A DNA stretch of 64,000 nt from Lamellibrachia satsuma (Eukaryota; Annelida; Polychaeta; Sabellida; Siboglinidae): contig BSQZ01000004.1 of NCBI GenBank assembly GCA_033239005.1, positions 10,851,007 to 10,915,006 of the forward strand, read 5' to 3'. Below, one piece after another: positions 27,601 through 38,100 of the stretch. The translations under genes were made by a program, and so were the position numbers. A model generated the notes under the pieces. That model saw only the letters and a program-made list of their open reading frames with translations. It was not told the DNA's origin and searched no databases. The number at the start of each line of letters is the position of its first letter. Within the stretch, counting starts at the first letter, position 1.

Positions 27601-30600
27601 TATGCTTTATTTCCAGTAAGACACACATTCAGCTTCATGTGCTCGGTAAACAATCGTTTGGGCTGAGATCGCTATGCTTTGAAGCTGAAGTCATCAGAGT
27701 TGCGGGCTGAAGTCTCCAAAGAATGCTGTCCAAAATTACCGTGTGCCAAGATCACCTGTATCTGCGCTGATAGTTTGCTGACAGTTCGCTTCTATCCAAG
27801 AAGCCTGTGTTCAACGGATTGATGGCATCAACATAGCTACCACTACTGGGAATAATGTTGGCACATCCTCTTTCAAAGAGATTTTACCACCAGGATAACT
27901 CACCTGGGGCTGTCATCTTCTCTGGTCAGGATCACAGTCAAAACAGGTTTTCTTGAAGCGAGCAAAGCCGGCTGTGCTGCATCCGCTTGAAGTTTGCTTT
28001 TTTAAAACAAAGTTGGCTCTGCAGGGAACTTAAACCAACTACATATTACTCTTTTTGTTACTAACGTTTGCATTACAATTGAATGCCGCACAATGAATCA
28101 ACCCATTATTGCTGTCAAACGGTACAGTAAATCAATGGAAAGTCCCAGTGTCGAAGCACTTATTTGTCATCAGTGAAGTCTTGTCGATAATTGCGGGAAA
28201 AATATGCATAATCGAAGTACGCTGGTAGAACAGAGTATTATTTGGAAATATTAATTAATTGAATTCTTATGAATTTGTCGGTGTTGTGGAAATGGACACA
28301 TACTACAAGATGTAATATAATATGATTTCAAGCAATCATTGTTTTTAGATAAACACTTTACAATGTATAACTATTAAAACTACAGCAGCTTAAAAAAAAT
28401 CATTGTAAAAAAGTAACATGAGTACCCGTGGAATGGCCTGTATAATTATAAATGCATAACAAACAAAGCTAATTGTAAATAGTTACAAACTACACATACT
28501 ACAAGATGTAATATTATATGATGTAATAATGTAATTTTTTTGTCATAGGTGTGCTCTGTGTGCTGCCATGGTAGAGTTTTCGTGTCTCGTTTAAGCATTT
28601 TTTTCCACAGATGTGAATGTGTATTTGTAAATATTTTAATACAGCGTTGGATGAGAATGACTGAAGAAAGTCCTAGTGAATGAAATTTTTTTTTGGAAAT
28701 TCGGCATTTTCTTAATTATTAGCGATTGAACATTGATTTGGTGAGCAGTCAACTGGATCAGTCACTACACGCCTACCAGGAATAAGCTGCCGAACCAGTT
28801 TTCGTCATGTGCATCTACCAGTCTACCAGAATGTCGTCAATGCGTGCCCGTCTGCTCCAATTTGCTGCATCACTAACTCTATTATGTAAACATGTTGACT
28901 TTTACCGGTTGTCAACTATGGGCCATAGGGGCCAACATTATGAAGACGAACTTAATGGTGTCACTCAAAACACTCCTTACTCTTCGATCACTAAATATAT
29001 GTGCAACTTCCAGAATGCACCGGGGAACTACAGCTGGAATAAACCATTTTCACCCCATTTCTTCTGTAATAACAACTGGAAGACGATTAAGAACGAACAT
29101 TGAACACATACACAAGGGAAGAATTAATCCAACAAACCTGGTTGACATGTTGACAAACTGACACAAGGTATAATGTTACCTGCGTACTACTAAATGCACA
29201 TTCAATATGTAACAAAGCAGTGACGGTGAAGGAACACTTGTTGGACCATGGTGGAGATTTTATGTTTTTAACAGAAACCTGATGTAAACTGAAAAAACTG
29301 TTGTTGTCAACGAATTAACTCCACCAGGTTACAGCTATATAGGAGAATGTTGTTCAGTTAAGCGCGGAGGCGGCATTGGAATACTATGCAAGTCAGAATA
29401 TAAATTGTGAAAGCGACAACAAAGCGATGTCAGACCTTTGAACAATGTGGACGTTAAATCAACATAAAGATTGAGACCTATGTGTGTTGTCATCATTTGT
29501 CATCCACCGACAACAAATGTACAGCAGTTCCTTGATGAGTTCGTGACATATGCAAATGAGATAGCCATGACACAGCAAGACATTCTTATTGTTGGTGACT
29601 TCAATCTTCACTGCGAACTGAGTTTTGCACCCGGTGTAAAGTTATTGAATGAAATTTTAGCTAAAATAATCTACAACATGTTACAGAATCAACACACATC
29701 CGGGGGCACAGGCTGGACTTGGTGACAACATGTTCACCTAGTTCCATCGTATCATCTACAATGGCATAACCCAGCAGCATATCAGATCATTACAGTGTTG
29801 TTTTTCTTCTGTCTTCTGCAAACCCAGTGCCTGCGCGTACTATGAGGCATCTGAGCGATATCCGTGGAATAAATCATGACCGATTTGAGGCTGATTTATT
29901 GGAATATCTCGCTTCTGTGGATATTAATATGGATGTGACGTGGTTGACCAGTACGAGCATGCGGTCATATCAAGAGCACTGAGACGTTCAAATGAGAAGA
30001 GGTGGAGGAAAACGAAGCTCGAGATCCATCGACAGATTTACGTACAGCATGCACCGAACAGCGGTCAACGGTGAACACCATGTTTACCCAAACTAAGCAG
30101 GCTCACTATGAATCAGTGTTGTCATCACTTGACCAGCAGATATGCTTTCATGTGGTCAACACCCTGTTAAAGCCACCAAGCACGATTCAACCACAATCAA
30201 GCACTGAGAAACTGTGCAGTGATTTCGCCACTTACTTCGCTGAAAAAACACAAGGAATCAGAGTGCAGATCCATGAGAAGCTGATAAGTGATATAGAATT
30301 TTCTTAGTATGTCATCGATGTTGGCAGCCAACCAGTATCATACCAACTAAACTGACTACTACCTACAACTGACGAGGAACTGAGGAACATCATCAAGCTG
30401 TGCCCCTCAAAGACATGCAGTCTGGATGCCTGTCCAACTGAACTCCTGAAGAGAACGCTACATATCCACAATACCTATATGGTGGCCATAGTAAGTAACA
30501 GCTTCGAACAAGGAATATTTCCTAACACACTGAGAACTGCAGTTGTGAAACCACTGCCGAAAAGTTACATGATAAATAAAGACCTGCTAAAAAACTACTG

Positions 30601-33600
30601 ACCAGTCTCCAACATAGCGTTCATCGGCAAAGTGTTAGAGAAAGTTGCAGTCCATCGGCTAACAGAACACCTAACTATGAATGTACTGCACAAAGAATAC
30701 CAGTCTGCATACAAGACGCTGCACAGTACCGAGACAGCCCTGTTGAGAGTAAAGCATGACATCACAGGAGCTCTTGACAGGAACCATGCCATGCTGTTTA
30801 TTATGCTATGTTTACTCTGTACACAACACCAATGCAGCGCATATTCAGAAGCCCGGCCTGGTCTGCAGCCTGTGGGCTGGGCCTCTACATAATGTCGTGG
30901 GCCAATTTTTTTTTTAAACATCAGGCTTGGGCTGGGGCCTAGTGTGAGTGGACCGGGCCGGGCTTGGGCTGGGCCTGGACATAATAAAAAATATTCATAC
31001 AAAACCCAGATTATTAATTTTATTCTTAATAAAAACTTATTATAAATTGTAATTCCAGTTAATGAATGCTTAAAATTATTTCTTTAGTGATGTCTAGATT
31101 CTGTAAACCGCATATCTTTAGCATGAATGTACCCTTTTGCATAGATCTAATGGCCCCATACCAGGCCACTTAAGTTCACCTGGCTGGAAGCAGCCAGCCA
31201 CAAATGTTTACTTTAGACATATTTCCAGAGACAATGAAGCCATGATTAACCATCAACTTATCACCCTTTGATCCAACCAGTGGACATTCTATTGTATAGG
31301 TCTTCCCTCCAAATATTGCCAGCCTGAATGACCAGCCCACTGGCCACTGCCCACTACCCAGTAGTGCTATTACCCAGTACCCACCCCAGTTGGTAGTTGG
31401 TATTTTTCAATTTCATGAAACAGTGTCTACTATTTAGTGTCTACAATTTCCCCAGTACTGATTCATTCACACTTGTACTAATTCACACATGTCTGAACCT
31501 GATATGTCTCAGGCTAATGACTGCAGGCCTGCTGGAAATGCCACTGGATGTCAGTGCCAGTGGGTGACATAGTAGTAGCTAGTACTCGCTAGTAGCTAGA
31601 CACTACTAAACAACAACTGACATTAGTATTTCAGTAGTACACATTATACAATGTTCATATATTATTTTTTATTTAATATAACAATAAGTCTCTTTTACAG
31701 TTTATTTTTGTTTCGTCTTTCTTATAAGATTATAGGTGTATCTTCTCTAAAATTAGTGGGCCGCAGGCTTGTGGGCCGTGGGCTTACCCGTCTTTGGCCC
31801 ATGGGTATGGGCCTGAAACTTGCGGGCTGGGCCAGGCCTGGGCCAAACATTCACGGTCTGGGTTGGGCCTGGGCCTAAATTCTAGTTTGCGGGCCTGGGC
31901 CGGGCTTGACATTTTTTTGCATGCCTGGGCCGGGTCTGGACTCTGCTAATTGTGGGCCGGGCTTGGGCTCAAATATACACACACATGTGTTTACATGTGT
32001 GTTTATATTTAAATAGTATTTTATACCATGTGAATAGTATTTTATACCATGTACCGCACATTGATCCATATAGTGGGAATAAGCACTTTTAAAAATGCTG
32101 TATTATTATTATTTACAAGTTCTGTAGCTTCCCGCAGCCCACAGAATACGTACCAGTTGGTCAAAGTCAACCGTCCAATCTCCTGGTTTCCAGCTCACTC
32201 TGTGAGAGTCCCTGATGATATCTGAGTATGTCAACGTAACCGGGTCATAATAAAACCTGCACTCATCCGCATCCATATTCTCTGTTGCTATGCCGATGGC
32301 ATCACCAACAGCAGCGCCATAAATCAAACCTGAAATCCACAAAACAATTATGTAATTCATAAGCCCCACATTCTAAATACTTACTAAATGCAAAGATACA
32401 GTGATAACAGATATTGTTAAATTTTATTATACATTTATAATGCTCAAAGGCGCTAACAAGATAATGCTAAATAATTAAAAATAAATTGAAGAGCTAAAAT
32501 AAAATGTGGTTAAAAGACAGATAAACATAAGTTAAATAAAAAGTTCAATAAATGTAAGTATACTACAATTACATACATATTTATGCACTCTCTAAATAAT
32601 TTGAAATTTTTTATTTCTTAAAAAAACACTTAAACAAACATACACCTGTATATATTTTAAATGTTCATGTATGTTACAGTAAACTGTGTTTTCAGTCATT
32701 TAAATGTCATGATTTCTTGTTCAATATAGAATTAGTCAAGTAGCAATCTAAATTTCTAACAAATCTGATACATAGTATAATTAATACATTTTGTAATAAG
32801 TTCTTTGTAATTATTTAAACTGTGGGGCTTTTGTCCAGAGGGAGTTATAATGCCACTTTTGGCACTGATACAATAAGGTAATGCAAGTTAAGCTGCTTGG
32901 AACTTTATTATAAATATATGAATTTCAAACCGACCTACCAGTGTCCTGTAGCATTTAGCAATATGGGTTTGACAGCAACATTACAGTTAACAATATAACA
33001 TAGCTACTTTTGTTGATTTATATTGCTAGATCATTCCATTTAATGCTGAACAAAAAGTGAAAAATAAATTTAAATGTTGAGAAGAAAATATACTAGAAAC
33101 TGTTTGTAATATAATTTATTCATTGAAAATAATTAATCGTAAAAGAGAATTCTACTTCCTCATCACATAGACAAATATAGTGTATTATTATATTTCAGAG
33201 GGACCCACCTGAATCAGGTAATTAATCATAAAAGAGAACTCTACTTCCTCATCACATAAACAAACAGTGTAGTATTATACTTCAGAGGGACCCACCTGAT
33301 TCAGGTGGGTCCCTCTGAAAGTGAGAGCATTTTCTGGAACATACAAAAAATTGCTCCAGAGTTTTGAAATGGTGACAAATTGACGCATAGCCATCCTGTG
33401 AAATGCCACCAAAAACATAATATTTTAGTTCACATATTATTTAATATTATGTATGTTATCCAGATCTAGCTGTTTGTTGCCAATAAAATATCTGAAAAAT
33501 TGTGTTACTACAGATGACTTACCAACAATTCTGTCCCGCAGAACATGGGCATCAACAGTTGATGCATTCATAGGTGGCAGCAGTGGTGTCTTAACGCGAC

Positions 33601-35048
33601 TTGGAGTATTTGACGTGTCAGTCTGTGCCTGCATGTATTGGACTAGAGGTGACCTTGGTGGTTCCATTACAGAATACAGCGACTGATTGCCACGGATTCT
33701 CGGAAACACATTAGTTCTGAACGGCAGAGGCTTGTCTGTAGTTTTGTTATTTGCAGAGTAATCCCGCATGAATATCAACAATGCATCGGATCCATTTTTG
33801 CACACTTTTGGTGGTGGCCATTTTATTGGGTTATCCTTAGTGAGAATCACAGCGAGCGTAGGCGAGACGCCGAGCGATACAGGCAATATTTTCAGTTTGT
33901 TTGATTGGATGTTCAGTTTTGACAGTGACTCCATCTTTCCAAGGTCGTCCGGCAGGCTGCGCAATGTATTGTGGGACACATCGAGCTTCTGAAGCTTCAT
34001 GAGTCGCAGAAAGGACTTGGGAAGACTGACAAGTCTATTGTTATTGAGAATGATGGTGTGTAGATGGATGAGGAGCCCGAAGCTTTCCGGGAGGCTTCTC
34101 AGCTGATTGTGGCTCATGTTGATGTATTCAAGATGTGGAAGACGGAGTGGCAACTCAACAGGGACATCTGTGAGACAGTTGAATGACACATCCATGCGTT
34201 CATAGAGGGAGACTGCATCACGGATACTCCAAGGCAGCTCAAGCATGCATGCCTCTGAATATTCTTGTTTGATGTGCTGAAGAAAATATGGATGTGTTAA
34301 ATAGGTGATCCACCATAATGGCATATGTATCTGAAAATGGCATGACCCAAAATTACATGAAAAAGTCACATACAAAAATGGCACATACTATATATAACCG
34401 AATTAAGGATGCAAATGGCACATTTGTATATAAAATATGACTCACAATGAAATAAAATGTTGACGAAAATTACATTTATTCATGGAGGCATTGATCTGAT
34501 GGCATCATCCCAATAGCCCCTCACAATGTGGGGAATCGACTCCCAGTAGCCACCTGTTTGGCATGCTATTCATTTAACTCACACCCTTGAGTAGTCATGA
34601 TTTATTTTTACAATAAAATGTAATAATATGATTATGGTATAACAATAAAAAAATAAAGTAAACATTCATCAAATAATTGTTGTTTATATTTCTTTTCAAA
34701 GGTAATGGTAATTGTACATCTTAAAAGTGTCCAATGTGAGTTAATCACTTGAAGCCCCATTTAACTTCCACACATTGATTGGATAGGTCATTACCCAAAT
34801 ATTTCAATGAAGTCCTCTACATAACGCTTGTCTGAGGTGAGTAAAACCCAATTTAATTTTCACTTTCACCCACTTTCCAGAATCAAGGGGTCCTCCACCA
34901 AAACTGGGGGTCCAAAGTTATTTGCATGAAAAAAGCCATAATATCAATTTGATTTCTGTTTGCCGTTTCCCATTTAACAATGTGTTCCCACTTGGCACAA
35001 TATGTTCTCACCTGAAATGGCTAATACTCTTGAACATTATATATATTT

Positions 35049-35136
<88 letters not shown>

Positions 35137-38100
35137 AACTAAGACCACTGAACATGAGAAAGATGTCGACCAAAAAGCTGTAACAATGCTTATTTGAATA
35201 TTGTAAAATCGTGCAATTTCTTCTTCAAGTTCATGATTCATTGTCAATGAATTTTTTATTTGAAAAAACTTTTTTCAAACCAATCTCAAACATTGCAAGT
35301 AGAAATCATTTCAAAGCAAGAATGTTTGCTTTGAAATGTAAATGCCCTTATACCCTCCTAACCTAAACGGTGCTCCACCATTGAGGCACATCCAAAAAAG
35401 GCACAACCCAAAATGTCACATACTATAATGGCACAACTGAAATTAGGATGAAGATGGCACATTTGCATATAAGATGTTACTCGCCAGGCATGTGTTCTAT
35501 TACAAACATTCTATTACTTCTTACATTATTACCAGGATATCTATTACTATTACTGGGTCGTTATTGCTATTGTTGAATGTCAATTAATTATTTTTTGATG
35601 GGTGTGTGAACCCTATGGACCCATTGCCTATGGACTCAGTATTTGTAGTACTAGCTAAACATACATTTGTACACCATTTGAAGATCTGAGGTTAGAACAT
35701 TTGTCCAAATTTGAACAAAGGGTCTGTGTGGCAATGTTACCATGTGGCAATTGGCAATTTAAAAAAAGAACTCAGAAGTTTGGCTTAAATCAAAGCTTAC
35801 TTTGAATTCCGTACAGGCTGCGGCTCTTGCTCCAAGATAACATTTGTTGCCTGCTTGCACATCTCTGAAACCATGCCCTCTGTGTGTGCTAGGAATGTGT
35901 CAAGACATAGCCACCCAAATGGGGCATCTTAACAATTAGTAACTGGCTTGCTACACCTGCATTTTTCGTTGAGCAGGTATTTCTGAATGCATCAACTTAT
36001 TCCCTGGCCCAGCCACTGTTTACAATTACTAGCAGTTGGAATAACATGCAAACAAACCTATTTTTGTAAGTTTGCGGCAATAGATGTAATAGAAAAGTAA
36101 TAGATCTATTACTATTACTTTTTGAAAAAACCTCATCTATTACTTTTACAGAAAAAAATTCTTTTACAGATTACATATTACTATTACCCCATGCCTGTTA
36201 CTCGCAAAGAAATAAATGTTGACGAAAATGACACACGATTATGAATATCATTGTAGTAGTTTAACCACACGAAACATATCAGGTTAGTGGTTACATGCAC
36301 GATGTGTCCACAAAATTTTTCAATTTAATCACATAAAAATGCTGAAAAATGTAATTGTTCATGGCGAGAAATTTTAAAACTGTAATTTAATGAAAACACT
36401 TCTTGTTCACTGTGGATGCTCGAGGCAAAATCTTATTTGAGCTGCCTGGTTATACAACTTACATTCAAATGTGCCATTTTTGTCCTTACTTCAGTTGTGC
36501 CATATTTGTTTGTGCATTTTTCATATGTGCCATTTTGGGTCATGCCTTTTTTTGATTCGATTTTGAAATCCTAAATTAACTCCAATCTGGGGCATTCCAT
36601 CTCAGACCAACCAAGGCATGTTGTACCCATATTTTAATTCAATCAAAATTTTACAAATTAATCCATAGGTCAATATAAAAACACATGTTAAACCACAGGG
36701 CTGTAGCTTGAATAGTTTCTGAGTTGACCATTTCAAATTTGGCAGATTCTTTCATTGTTACCACTTTTCGGAAATTGTGAAGATTTCTTGTTCTACTTAA
36801 AATAGCAATAACTCAAAGCTGTTTGTGCTAGAACTGAGTTTTGGCCTGCTTATTCTCCATTATATGTGGATAGCAACATACATACTATAGTTCCACATCT
36901 GTATATTAGTTCTCCCACAATCTGCCATTGAAGTTGTGTGTTTTTATGTGCGAATTTGAGGCAAGAGTGATTATGGACCAATATTTCAACAAAATATGTT
37001 AGAACACAAACAAATCTTATTTTGATCAATAGTACACCTACATATGTTGGTATATGAGAAGTTTCTCTCTTGATTAGTTTATGAGATACTGATCTCAAAA
37101 GTGGCCTGTATTTAGCAGCCAAAAATGGTATGTGAGCATGGAGCTATTTCAATTTATATTTTATACGAAAGGCAGGTACAAATACATATTTCAATAGACT
37201 TTTTTGTGTTTTTATCTAATCAATAGATCACAACACAATATCAAACCCAATAGCTGATTTTACTACCTTTTCCATCTCTACTAAGAAAATTATGTACATA
37301 TTGACATTGTCAAATAAAAAAAACTTCTGAATACATAGTTCAGGATTATATGTACCTGTGTCATTCCATGTGAAATCAACCAATGGTAAAAAGTTGATGT
37401 CTCAGAATTTACTTAAATTGTAACCAATGATTAAGGGGCTATGCTTAAGCACCTGCGCAAAAGAAGTAAGCATTTGCATGCAAATTGTCTCTGTAATGCC
37501 CTAGTATAATGTGAACAAGGGGTAAGCTGTACTAAGCGCCCCACATCATGCCCATTATTTTTTACACGTTTTTATGTGCCTCTAATTGGAGTTTTCAAGC
37601 TATGTATCTTAAATTTGTTGAAAATGAAAATACACTGGTACAGATTGTGAATGCAAAATTTGTCGAATTTATAGCTGTTAGCTGGAAGCCAACATCAAAG
37701 CAGATTTCCATCCAGTTCTAGACTGTTGTCTAAACTGCAGGAGTGAGTAGAGTTCATTGTGCAGATCAGCCACAACCAAACAACCAGTGTCAAAGAAAGC
37801 TGCCAGTCATTTCCAGGCAATTGTTTGAATAGTCCAATTGCCAAAGTCAGTAAATGAGTTCAATTATGAGTGAGCTGCATGAGGAATCAATGAAGCCATA
37901 CCTACAGTAGACCAAAAGGGGTATACCCTGAAAACAAGAGTAGGCCAAACACAGCAGACAAAATGGGTGTATACCAAGTGGAGTGATTAGTTTCATTTTA
38001 CTTTTAAAAACTATCACCATTGTATAAAAGTAGTGTTTTAAATAATATATTTAACAAAACATAGATTTGTTGTGATGTTTGACCAAGGTCGCGATTTTTG

